Made by a program: the position numbers and the translations under genes. From JAWKTT01 sp041398965 (GTDB lineage: Bacteria; Planctomycetota; Planctomycetia; Planctomycetales; Planctomycetaceae), in the NCBI GenBank assembly GCA_041398965.1, contig JAWKTT010000044.1, positions 1 through 35,825 of the forward strand: DNA of 35,825 nt, in the 5' to 3' direction. Every line of letters begins with the position of its first letter. The stretch's first letter is position 1. Below are positions 25,928 through 34,096 of the stretch, one piece after another. The notes under the pieces are model-generated. The model made no database searches. It worked only from the letters and a program-made list of their open reading frames with translations, and was not told the DNA's origin.

Positions 25928-27043
25928 TTATCCGGGTGGCAATGGGGGTGGCGTGGCGGAGCCAAAGTGTGGGGCGAGTTGCGGAACCTGCCCGGCTGGA
26001 GTCCAGCCGCTCAAAGTTGGTGACCAGACGAGCGTGGCCGGGGTGACCTGTCCCGCCTGAATTCCTTGCAGAACCTGACTGTCGTTAAATGGGCCCGTGG
26101 TCTGCCCTTGAGCAGCGACGTGCCATACAGAAGCGGCGGGCAACGGAGGGGGGGCGGCCATTCCCGGACCGGTGGGTGTCCCTGCTGGTCGGATCATCTG
26201 ATTGGCCATGGCCATCCCCATTCCGAGTCCGATCCCTGCTCCGGCGGCGCCTCCGCCGGACCCTTGGTTTTCGGCCGCTGCCATCATCGCCCGGCCCATC
26301 TGGAACTGCTGGTAAGCGGCGATGTCGCCGATGACTCCCATGCTGCTCTTGGTGTCGAGGGCCTTCTCGACCTCTTCAGGCAGAGAGATATTAACGATGT
26401 TGAGCTGCGGGACATCAAGGCCGTACTCGTCGTCGACCCGTTCGATCACCGCTTTGCGAAGTTGCTCGCCGAGCGCCCCGTAGTTTGATGCGAGGTCGAG
26501 GGCGGCAATCTTTGATTGACCGAGAATATCAGCGAAAGCGGAGACGATCGTCGATCGCATGAGTTCGTTGATTTCGTCCGATGAGAAGTTTCCGTCTGTG
26601 CCGATCAGCTCGCGCAATAGTGCTTTGGGGTCTGAAGCCCGCATCGCATAGACACCGAAGGCTCGTAGTCGGATCGGGCCGAAGTCGGGATCACGAAGCA
26701 TGATGGGATTGGGGGTCCCCCACTTGAGTTCGGTGATCTGCCGAGTGCTGACGAAGTAGACCTCAGCCTTGAACGGACTGTCGAATCCATGCTTCCAACC
26801 CATGATGGTCGAAAGGATCGGAAGGTTATCGGTCTTGAGTTCGTAGTGACCCGGATCAAACTGGTCGGCAATTTCACCACGATGCACAAAGACCGCCACC
26901 TGTCCTGGACGGACAATGAGATGGGCTCCGTTCTTGATTTGGTTGTTGTATCGTGGGAAACGCCAAGCGAGCGTGTGTCGTGTGTCATCGATCCACTCGA
27001 TGATATCGACCAATTCGCCTCGTAGTTTATCAAGCAACCCCAT
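25928..27043 (-). CDS. SPFH-domain protein with C-terminal GYF_2 domain (YdjI-like)
   Basis: The 371-aa protein carries an SPFH/band-7-like domain of the YdjI (virion-core-protein-like) group in residues about 20-235: LIVRPGQVAVFVHRGEIADQ, PGHYELKTDNLPIL, LRAFGVYAMRASDPKALL and the coiled segment ending SLPEEVEKALDTKSSMGVIGD. A low-complexity Gly/Ala/Met-rich linker (about 255-285) follows, then a Pro-rich stretch, and finally a GYF_2 domain (WHVAAQGQTTGPFNDSQVLQGI...LVWSPTLSGW, about 307-355) that typically binds proline-rich peptides. There is no transmembrane helix, so membrane recruitment through the zinc-ribbon partner is plausible. GGGAG is eight bases before the start. It precedes the zinc-ribbon gene in the same direction. 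Confidence 0.88.
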   Translation of the reverse strand: MGLLDKLRGELVDIIEWIDDTRHTLAWRFPRYNNQIKNGAHLIVRPGQVAVFVHRGEIADQFDPGHYELKTDNLPILSTIMGWKHGFDSPFKAEVYFVSTRQITELKWGTPNPIMLRDPDFGPIRLRAFGVYAMRASDPKALLRELIGTDGNFSSDEINELMRSTIVSAFADILGQSKIAALDLASNYGALGEQLRKAVIERVDDEYGLDVPQLNIVNISLPEEVEKALDTKSSMGVIGDIAAYQQFQMGRAMMAAAENQGSGGGAAGAGIGLGMGMAMANQMIRPAGTPTGPGMAAPPPLPAASVWHVAAQGQTTGPFNDSQVLQGIQAGQVTPATLVWSPTLSGWTPAGQVPQLAPHFGSATPPPLPPG

Positions 27044-27288
27044 GTCGCACTCCCATCGTCGTTGGAGGAAAAAGTTCCGTTCTCGTCTGCATCACGCAAG
27101 ATGCTGGGATTCTAAGTCCGATCAAGCAAGTCCATCAAGGAGCCTTGCGCTGTTTTCGTTCGGAGATCGAAGTGAAGGAACGGATGCAGAGTTGCGGCGG
27201 ATCAAATTATCTTGGAGATTGATTATTTCAGCGAGCGAAGGGACCTGAGGACAAAACGAACCGAGGAAAGAGTTGTCGTCGCCGTCGC

Positions 27289-29115
27289 TCACCCTGCGGC
27301 TTTTTCCTTGACCGTTGTCGAATGCCGGGGGGAGCCGAGGTGGCGGGAGGTGGCAATCTCATGCCCCATTTGGTTGAGCGTGGTTGCGATTGCCTCGAAC
27401 TCGTCTCGTTCGCGTTGCAGACGGCGGCAGGTCTCTTCCAGGTGCGGAAACAGTCCCGCTTCCAGTCTCATGTTGACCAAGTCCTGTGACAATCCGTCGA
27501 CTCGCGAGGTGAGCCCACGACGAAGTCGGCGGGTAAACGCGATCACCAGCAGCATCGACCACAGCAAAAAGAAGACCCCCGCAGGAATGTAGAAGTGCGA
27601 TTCGAGGAGCGGTTCCTTCTTGATGAACCACTCATAGAAGAAGTTGCGGCCCGTACAGTACAGGACGAATCCGATGTATCCGACGAAGAGAAGTTCGTAC
27701 CAACCTCGGACGTAGAATCGGGAGTTGCGAGCGGACAAGTCCGCGACGATCTCTTCGATGCGGACTCGTGCATCTCCCAGGAACGATTCTTCGACACGGC
27801 TTGCCTGTTGTCGGAGTCGACTGTTGGTTCGTACATCGTGGGCGTCAGGTCTCAGGCCGGAACCGTAGACATGCCCTTCGATGACCAGTTCGGCCTCACG
27901 TAGAATCGAGTCGTCGAGACCGAGCAAACTCGCACGATCAAGCGATTCTTCGGCGATTTGTTCTTCCTTGCGGCCCCGCAACCACCGAGACCCCTGCATC
28001 GCCCCGATGATCGCCATCTGAGCCGTGTTTCTTGCTCGAAACAGGCTCATCGACGCAATCAACGCTCCCATGCCGTTATACAACCGCAGCAGAGATGAGA
28101 AAGGACTGAAGCCCCAAGAATCGGTGACGGCGCTCAGAAGTCGCCGTTCCCAGAGGTTGCGTCCTGTCAGCAGTTCGGTCCGCAATCGCCCCGCCATCTT
28201 GCGTCCCAACAGTACGCGCTGTTCGGCCAAACCTTGTTCTAATTGCGTAAGTCGTCCTTGATTCTCGTTGAGCAACGCGAGGCATCGTTCGAGTGTGGCG
28301 TTCAGCAGGTCAATGACATTGGCCCGCCGAATTCCAACACGTTCCGACTCGGCCAGTTGAGTTCGCAACAGGTTGATCAGTCTCCCCATTTCGCCGGAAG
28401 GATACTGTCCCAACTGCTGTTCTTTGAGGGCGAGAAGTGAATCGACAAAAAACAGATCGGGGACTTCGTACTGCTGCTTGAGTTGCTGTCGCCAGTCTTC
28501 GCGAATGTCGACATCGACCCCGGCATGAGTTTGTACGAAAACCAGCCGACATCCCGATGCGGCTTGCGACAGTTCGTCCACGATGCGGGCCGAGCGGTAC
28601 TTCTGCTGCGTCGATGTGTACAGCAACACGTCGCAATGGGGGAGCAGCGAACGGAGTCGAGCGAGGTTGCCTCCGGCAGCGTCCTCTTCACAAGTGTCTG
28701 GATCGGGACAATCGATCAGGACGATATCTCGCAATAAGTCGGCGTCACGGCGGATGATCTGAAACTGTTCCAGCGGCAGGCCGAGATGTTCAATTTCGGC
28801 TCTTGGATGAGCAATGAGAATCGGTTGGCGGGTCGTTGGTCGTTGCCGTCCCGCTTGAGTCGATTCCTCTCCGACGAGCGCGTTGACGAGGGAACTCTTT
28901 CCCGTTCCTGTTCCGCCGAAGGTGGCGACAACGAGTGGTGCATCGAGCCGAACGCGGAGTGTGTCGACTCGTTCGAGTACACGTCTCAGGATGGCCGCAA
29001 CCTGTTCTGCCGGTTCCCATCCGGGTGCCCGATCGACCCAATGGCGCAGCCGCGACACCAACCCGTCGACGCGGGCGAGAAACTCGATTTGCTGCAACTC
29101 GTGAGCGTTAGACAT
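27289..29115 (-). CDS. Dynamin-like/GTPase-domain membrane protein
   Basis: The 608-aa protein begins with a helical segment, then a GTPase domain with P-loop GGTGTGKSSLVNAL (about residues 67-80), a switch-I-like RPTTRQP and a G3-like IVLIDCPDPDT. The expected NKxD motif is replaced by QTHAGVD. A long helical region with a conserved RLRTELLTGRNLWERRL stretch follows. Two transmembrane helices lie near the C-terminus (WYELLFVGYIGFVLYCTG and a VFFLLWSMLLVIAF helix), then a coiled-coil tail. This layout resembles bacterial dynamin-like or mechanically acting membrane GTPases. I prefer ATG 29115, preceded by AGAGGGG; an upstream in-frame ATG (29193) has no binding site and encodes unstructured sequence. 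It lies 245 bases upstream of the SPFH gene on the same strand. Confidence 0.82.
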   Translation of the reverse strand: MSNAHELQQIEFLARVDGLVSRLRHWVDRAPGWEPAEQVAAILRRVLERVDTLRVRLDAPLVVATFGGTGTGKSSLVNALVGEESTQAGRQRPTTRQPILIAHPRAEIEHLGLPLEQFQIIRRDADLLRDIVLIDCPDPDTCEEDAAGGNLARLRSLLPHCDVLLYTSTQQKYRSARIVDELSQAASGCRLVFVQTHAGVDVDIREDWRQQLKQQYEVPDLFFVDSLLALKEQQLGQYPSGEMGRLINLLRTQLAESERVGIRRANVIDLLNATLERCLALLNENQGRLTQLEQGLAEQRVLLGRKMAGRLRTELLTGRNLWERRLLSAVTDSWGFSPFSSLLRLYNGMGALIASMSLFRARNTAQMAIIGAMQGSRWLRGRKEEQIAEESLDRASLLGLDDSILREAELVIEGHVYGSGLRPDAHDVRTNSRLRQQASRVEESFLGDARVRIEEIVADLSARNSRFYVRGWYELLFVGYIGFVLYCTGRNFFYEWFIKKEPLLESHFYIPAGVFFLLWSMLLVIAFTRRLRRGLTSRVDGLSQDLVNMRLEAGLFPHLEETCRRLQRERDEFEAIATTLNQMGHEIATSRHLGSPRHSTTVKEKAAG

Positions 29116-29313
29116 CGCCCCTCTTCTCCCAGGAACAGAACCTTTTCTCGCTCCATGCTGACCACCAACCCGATCCAAGTCAAACTCAGACATCGATTGA
29201 AGCGAGGAAGATTTACGAATCGACCAGTGGCAGCATGGGATTGCCCTCTACAATCTGATGAAGTCCGAAACCAGTCGTTCCATGCGATGAGAGATGTTTT
29301 GCGAGTCAGGGAT

Positions 29314-29778
29314 ATGGTCACTAGTAAGTTTGTCAAAGAGACACGAATCATCGCATCGCCGGCAGCTGTCTTTCGGTTTCACGAGGACCCCTCTGCGTTG
29401 TCGCTGTTGATTCCGCCGTGGGAAAAGATGCGATTGTTGGAACGAATTGGCTCGCTGGAACCGGGAGGCCGGGTCATTCTCCAGGGGCGAGTTGGTCCGA
29501 TACCCGTCCGCTGGGTCGCGGTCCATACCGAGTACGCACCCCCACATCTATTCGTTGATGAACAAGAGTCGGGACCATTCGCATACTGGCGTCATCAACA
29601 CATGTTTCTGGATGACGCTCAAGGGGGGACGATCTTGCGGGACGAAGTCGACTACGCCGCTCCACTTGGCTGGCTCGGTCACCTCTGCGGTGGCTGGTTG
29701 ATCCGTCGGAAATTAGAAGCGATGTTTGCCTACCGTCACGACGTCACCAAGCGTGCCGTCGAGTCGGCGGAACAATGA
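29314..29778 (+). CDS. SRPBCC/START-like ligand-binding protein
   Basis: The 154-aa protein has the pattern of the SRPBCC (polyketide cyclase/START-like) superfamily, specifically the COG4276-like group. It starts with a strand FVKETRIIASPAAVFRFHEDPSALSLLIPPWEK, runs through GGRVILQGRVGPIPVRWVAVHTEY and WRHQHMFLDD, then GTILRDEVDYAAPLGWLG, and ends in an amphipathic helix LIRRKLEAMFAYRHDVTKRA. Such proteins hold small hydrophobic ligands; no substrate can be named. ATG 29314 starts directly at the conserved region; ATG 29287 is an alternative and neither has a strong binding site. It is divergent from the GTPase gene, separated by about 200 bases, so a shared promoter region is possible but a functional link is not shown. 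Confidence 0.75.
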   Translation: MVTSKFVKETRIIASPAAVFRFHEDPSALSLLIPPWEKMRLLERIGSLEPGGRVILQGRVGPIPVRWVAVHTEYAPPHLFVDEQESGPFAYWRHQHMFLDDAQGGTILRDEVDYAAPLGWLGHLCGGWLIRRKLEAMFAYRHDVTKRAVESAEQ

Positions 29779-29876
29779 TCCGGTCTTCCCGACAGCACAA
29801 AGAGTTCGCGGCACTCAGAACCGTGCGACATCGTTGGCGTCAATCTCGCTCAATGTTCTGTCGTCGATGTCATACG

Positions 29877-30887
29877 TCAAACGTGATAGTAGCTACGGTA
29901 CCATTTGACGAATGCATTGATCCCTTCAGAGAGGGGGGTGGCGGGGTGGAATCCGAGGTCTCGTTCGAGGTCGTCAACGTCGGCAAAAGTGGCGGGGACG
30001 TCCCCCAATTGCATCGGGAGCATGTTCTTCTCCGCCTGTTTGCCGAGTGCTTCCTCCAGTGTCTCGATCATTGCCATCAATTCGACAGGCTGATGATTGC
30101 CGATGTTGTAGAGCTTGTAGGGTGCCCGGCTTGATCCGGGGTCGGGTTGGTCGCTGTTCCAGTCTGGGTTGCCGGTTGGGGTCTTGTCGCAAACCCTCAT
30201 AACCCCTTCGACGATGTCATCGATGTACGTGAAATCGCGTCGCATTTGACCATTGTTGAACACATCAATCGGTCGACCTTCGAGGATCGCTTTCGTGAAC
30301 AGGAACAGCGCCATATCGGGCCGCCCCCAAGGACCATAGACGGTGAAGAACCGCAGGCCGGTCGTCGGCATCTGATACAGATGGCTGTAGGCGTGTGCCA
30401 TCAATTCGTTGGCCTTCTTCGTTGCCGCGTAAAGGCTAACTGGGTGATCGACATTGTCATGCACACTGAACGGCATCCGCGTGTTCGCACCATAAACACT
30501 GCTGCTTGACGCATACACGAGATGCTTCACCCCATGATGTCGGCACCCCTCCAAGATGTTTGCAAAGCCGACGAGGTTCGCATCGATATAGGCTTGTGGA
30601 TGCGTCAGTGAGTAGCGAACACCCGCCTGTGCCGCGAGATTGACAACGACATCAAAGTCTTCGGCTTCAAACAGAGACATCAACTCGGGTGACTGTTCGA
30701 TGCCGAGTTTGATGTGACGAAACTGCGGATGTTGATGGAGTCGAGCGAGTCGGGCTTCCTTCAGAGTGGGATCGTAGTAGTCGTTGACATTATCCAGTCC
30801 AACAACGACATCACCCCGATCCAACAGCCGATGCGACAAGTGCGACCCGATGAAACCGGCAGCACCGGTAATGAGATACTTGGTCAC
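29877..30887 (-). CDS. UDP-glucuronate 4-epimerase (extended SDR)
   Basis: The 336-aa enzyme most resembles UDP-glucuronate 4-epimerases (GAE/CapI), which make UDP-galacturonate for surface polysaccharides. It has the NAD motif YLITGAAGFIGSHL (residues 4-17), the family-specific GLDNVNDYYDPTLKEARLARL segment, LAAQAGVRYSLTHPQAYIDAN, the catalytic VSLYAATKKANELMAH (Tyr and Lys of YxxxK) and RFFTVYGPWGRPDMALFLFTKAI. The C-terminus LYNIGNHQPVELMAMIE and GDVPATFADVDDL is also typical. The start is GTG 30887 with no good binding site; the Rossmann strand begins immediately, so it cannot lie further inside. Substrate assignment within the NDP-sugar epimerases by motif reading is good but not certain. 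Confidence 0.88.
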   Translation of the reverse strand: MTKYLITGAAGFIGSHLSHRLLDRGDVVVGLDNVNDYYDPTLKEARLARLHQHPQFRHIKLGIEQSPELMSLFEAEDFDVVVNLAAQAGVRYSLTHPQAYIDANLVGFANILEGCRHHGVKHLVYASSSSVYGANTRMPFSVHDNVDHPVSLYAATKKANELMAHAYSHLYQMPTTGLRFFTVYGPWGRPDMALFLFTKAILEGRPIDVFNNGQMRRDFTYIDDIVEGVMRVCDKTPTGNPDWNSDQPDPGSSRAPYKLYNIGNHQPVELMAMIETLEEALGKQAEKNMLPMQLGDVPATFADVDDLERDLGFHPATPLSEGINAFVKWYRSYYHV

Positions 30888-31123
30888 CGTACGACTCGTG
30901 TTGCTGATGAGATGTCAATTCAAGGAGTTGGCCCTGCCAAGGCAGACTGTCGGTCAAAATCCTCTCGGCGTCAACTCTTCGTGCCATTGGAGAACTGACA
31001 AGAGCGAGACAATCGTCTTGGCGAACGGTCGACCAACACGGGGTATTCCTATCTGCGGGTGATTTGGTTCTGACCACCGTCATCAACTTTGGTAGTATTG
31101 CCGAGATCGCGGGTTCGGTACTC

Positions 31124-32386
31124 TCACTTCGGATAAGCGAGGAGGAGGGCCGCACGGAGGAGGATGCGGGAGCCGATGGCGAGAACTCGCTCGTCGACGT
31201 CGAAGTCGGGGGAGTGCAGGAACGGGGCGGCGAAACCTGGAGGGGCAGACCCCAGGCGCAGCATCGAGCCGGGCACGCGTGTCAGGTAGGCCGAGAAGTC
31301 TTCGCCCCCCATGCTCGCCAGCGAGATCGACTGCACCCCTTCATTCCCCAGCACCCGACGAGATGACTCTTCCAAAGCCGCAGTACAACGAGGATCGTTG
31401 ATGACGGCATTGAGTGGCTCGAAGTATCGGAGATGGATCGACGTTCCACTCGCCTCCTTTACACCATGGACAATCGACTCGATCCGATCCTTCAATCGTT
31501 GCCGGACTTCTTGATCGAGCGTGCGGAGAGTCCCCAGAATCTCGACTCGGCCCGGGATGACGTTCGACAGCGTCCCTCCACTGAACTTCCCGATGGTGAA
31601 GACCGCGGGCGATCGACTGTCGACGCTGCGAGGCAGAAACTGGAAGAGAGCGCTGGCGAGCGAGACAGCGGCGGCAATGGGGTCTTGCGTGTGATGCGGT
31701 CGAGCGGCATGGCCACCTCGGCCTTCGACAACGATTTCGACTTCATCGCAGTGTGCGGTCAACGCGCCATATCGAATGCCGACTGTTCCCAATGGTCGCT
31801 CCGGGTCGACATGACAGCCAAGGATCGCCGTGACATCATCGACGGCACCTTGTTCGACCATCCATTGTGCCCCTTCTGCAGTTTCTTCCGCAGGTTGAAA
31901 GACAAACCGAAGACGGAATCCCTCGGGACCATTCGGACCGGACAAGTCGGCGTATGATGCACTCAACCGCTGGGCTGTCAGGGCCGCCCCGAGAGCGATG
32001 GTTGTGTGGGCATCGTGTCCACAAGCGTGACACAGCCCTTCACGTCGCGAAGCATAAGAGGTGGTCTTGGCGTCAACAATCTTCAGGGCGTCAATGTCGG
32101 CACGGAGAGCGATGCGGGGTGAGTTCGGCACAGGATTCCCGAGATCGACATCGACGATCAGGCCGAGCCCGTTCCGCCCTACACGTGGAGACAAACCAGC
32201 CTGAGTCAGTTGATCGACGATGTAAGCCGTTGTCTCCTGCTCGTGGCCGCTTGGTTCGGGATGAGCATGGAGATGCCGACGTGTCTCAATCAATCGAACT
32301 TCAAGATGGGCCAATTCCCGATCCAGTGCTGTCTCACAGTGATCCAAGAAAGGAAGGCCAACAAATGACGAATTGGAAGCAGGCAT
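31124..32386 (-). CDS. M20D-family amidohydrolase
   Basis: The 420-aa zinc-dependent hydrolase belongs to peptidase family M20D (hippurate hydrolase, N-acyl-L-amino acid amidohydrolase, IAA-amino acid hydrolase). The metal-binding motif is GLCHACGHDAHT, with Cys and His ligands; the catalytic Glu lies in FQPAEETAEGAQWMVEQG, and further landmarks are GCHVDPERPLGTVGIR, the dimerisation-domain VVEGRGGHAARPHHTQDPI, SNVIPGRVEILGTLRTLD and the late MGGEDFSAYL. It would cleave an acyl group from an N-acylated amino acid; the exact substrate is not predictable. Length matches the family. GAGG lies eleven bases upstream of the ATG. It is divergent from metX across 313 bases. Confidence 0.9.
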   Translation of the reverse strand: MPASNSSFVGLPFLDHCETALDRELAHLEVRLIETRRHLHAHPEPSGHEQETTAYIVDQLTQAGLSPRVGRNGLGLIVDVDLGNPVPNSPRIALRADIDALKIVDAKTTSYASRREGLCHACGHDAHTTIALGAALTAQRLSASYADLSGPNGPEGFRLRFVFQPAEETAEGAQWMVEQGAVDDVTAILGCHVDPERPLGTVGIRYGALTAHCDEVEIVVEGRGGHAARPHHTQDPIAAAVSLASALFQFLPRSVDSRSPAVFTIGKFSGGTLSNVIPGRVEILGTLRTLDQEVRQRLKDRIESIVHGVKEASGTSIHLRYFEPLNAVINDPRCTAALEESSRRVLGNEGVQSISLASMGGEDFSAYLTRVPGSMLRLGSAPPGFAAPFLHSPDFDVDERVLAIGSRILLRAALLLAYPK

Positions 32387-32593
32387 GGTTCAAGAAACCT
32401 CGATTGATGCAGGAGGCATCGGGCGGACTGTGTTGAGCACACCTTCACCTTTGATGGAAGGGTTCGGGCGAGTGAAGCTAATGGTAACGAATCGGAAGCG
32501 GAGTTTGCGCGTCTCGATCGGGGAAACTGTGTCAATTAGTCGGACGATCGATATGCGACCGGGTGAACGTGTCAACAAGCAGCTCTCAACCGC

Positions 32594-32622
32594 TTGTCAC
32601 CTTGAGAAAATCGCGATATAAG
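32594..32622 (+). promoter_or_regulatory. Strong sigma70-type promoter for metX
   Basis: TTGTCA (32594-32599) and TATAAG (32617-32622) each match the consensus at five of six positions and are spaced by exactly 17 bases. Transcription should start near 32630, about 100 bases before the metX start. This is the best promoter match I found in the window. Confidence 0.6.
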
Positions 32623-32651
32623 CGCTGGGGGCACAATACGATTCAAACAGA

Positions 32652-32691
32652 AGGCAGACGTCCCCTTTCATCGGGGTAACTCGTCTTGCCT
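32652..32691 (+). promoter_or_regulatory. Leader hairpin upstream of metX
   Basis: AGGCAGACG (32652-32660) pairs with CGTCTTGCCT (32682-32691) with one bulged base, and inside it CCCC (32662-32665) pairs with GGGG (32673-32676) over a seven-base loop; TAACT is left as an asymmetric internal loop. The element sits within the transcribed leader and just before the first possible metX start codons, so it could control translation. It does not match the SAM-I or SAM-II riboswitch consensus as I remember it. Function is inferred. Confidence 0.45.
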
Positions 32692-32729
32692 GCGAGACTA
32701 TGGGGTCATTGGGCAGAATTCGAATCAAC

Positions 32730-33917
32730 ATGTCGACGACGTCAACACCATCAGCCACACGCATTCGCTCGACCGTTGGTCTCGTCGAGCGACAGTCGAT
32801 GACGCTGTTTGAACCGCCGAATCAGTTGCTCCTCGAAGGAGGGCGAACCTTTGGCCCGATCACCGTCGCCTATGAGACGTGTGGGACTCTGTCCCCCAAT
32901 CGGGACAACGCGATTTTCATCTGTCATGCTTTGACTGGAGATGCCCACGTCGCAGGGAAGCATGCCGCGGATGATCGCAAATCGGGATGGTGGGAGGGTT
33001 TCATCGGCCCCGGTAAAGGGATCGATACAGATCGCTATTTCGTCATCTGTGCGAATGTGTTGGGGGGGTGTCAAGGGACGACCGGACCCGCCAGCATTAA
33101 CCCGTCGACCGGTGCACCCTGGGGGCCGGAATTCCCGTTCATCACGATAGCCGACATCGTCAACGTGCATCATGCCCTCTGCCAACAACTCGGGATCGAA
33201 AAGCTACTGGCGGTTGTCGGCGGAAGTCTCGGCGGGATGCAGGTACTCGAATGGGCGGCCCGGTATCCCGACAGTTTGCTCGGGGCGATCGTTCTTGCGG
33301 CGGGGCCAAGGCTCAACGCACAAGGAATCGCCTTCAACGCGGTCGGTCGCCGGGCGATCTACATGGATCGACGGTTTAAGGAGGGGCAGTATTACGGCGA
33401 AGAAGATCAACCTCGCTTCGGTCTCGCACTGGCCCGGATGATTGCGCACATTACCTACCTCTCCGAACAATCAATCGAGATGAAGTTCGGACGCAAGCTG
33501 CAACACTCCGATGAACTGGCATACGACCTTCGTAAAGAGACCGAGTTTCAAATCGAGAGCTATCTGCATTATCAGGGGAAACAGTTCGTCGAACGCTTTG
33601 ATGCGAACAGCTATCTCTTGCTCACCCGGGCGATGGACTACTTCGACCTCGAAGAGAAGCATGGCCCGATGCGGAAGTGTCTCACGAAAACTCGAGCGAG
33701 GTTTCTCGTTGCGTCGTACGACACCGACTGGTTGTTCCCCACGTCACAAAGTCGACAAATCACAAGGTCCATTCTTGAGGCCGGGGGACACGTCTCTTTC
33801 GCTGAGTTCGAGAGTGCTTTCGGTCACGACGCCTTCCTGATCGACTCACAACTCCCGATGCTCAAGATGCTCGTGGAACCATTCCTCGCCCGCCTGAACG
33901 ACGCAGCCAGGACATAG
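32730..33917 (+). CDS. metX: Homoserine O-acetyltransferase
   Basis: MetX transfers an acyl group (usually acetyl, sometimes succinyl) to homoserine, the committed step of methionine synthesis in the cytoplasm. The 395-aa alpha/beta hydrolase shows LLLEGGRTFGPITVAYETCG, DNAIFICHALTGDAHVAG, the GKGIDTDRYFVICANVLGG stretch, the nucleophile elbow VVGGSLGGMQVLEWA, then the catalytic Asp in SYDTDWLFP and His in FGHDAFLID. These are the family's serine-aspartate-histidine triad and its characteristic wording. The in-frame ATGs at 32700 and 32730 are both possible; neither has a strong binding site, and 32730 places the conserved region at the usual distance. It is preceded by a good promoter and a leader hairpin. 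Confidence 0.92.
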   Translation: MSTTSTPSATRIRSTVGLVERQSMTLFEPPNQLLLEGGRTFGPITVAYETCGTLSPNRDNAIFICHALTGDAHVAGKHAADDRKSGWWEGFIGPGKGIDTDRYFVICANVLGGCQGTTGPASINPSTGAPWGPEFPFITIADIVNVHHALCQQLGIEKLLAVVGGSLGGMQVLEWAARYPDSLLGAIVLAAGPRLNAQGIAFNAVGRRAIYMDRRFKEGQYYGEEDQPRFGLALARMIAHITYLSEQSIEMKFGRKLQHSDELAYDLRKETEFQIESYLHYQGKQFVERFDANSYLLLTRAMDYFDLEEKHGPMRKCLTKTRARFLVASYDTDWLFPTSQSRQITRSILEAGGHVSFAEFESAFGHDAFLIDSQLPMLKMLVEPFLARLNDAART

Positions 33918-34096
33918 TCCCCAAACCGTTCATCTCGTGTGTGGCGACAAACATCGCCCCCCGTCGAAAGCGATCCTCTCTGTTCTATTGCACCGCATCG
34001 CACTCGGGGTATCGTATCGACGAGTCTCCTGGCGATCTGTATCGTATCGACCATGACACCTTGCCGTTCCGTCCCTTCGCTCTTGGGAGTTCGATC

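Noticed and set aside
28786..29313. Long N-terminal extension of the SRPBCC protein overlapping the GTPase gene
   Set aside because: The extension is antisense to the GTPase N-terminus including its P-loop; the conserved SRPBCC sequence begins only at about 29314.
32652..32691. SAM-I or SAM-II riboswitch upstream of metX
   Set aside because: The stem lengths and loop sequences do not fit either consensus as I know them; kept only as an unassigned leader hairpin.
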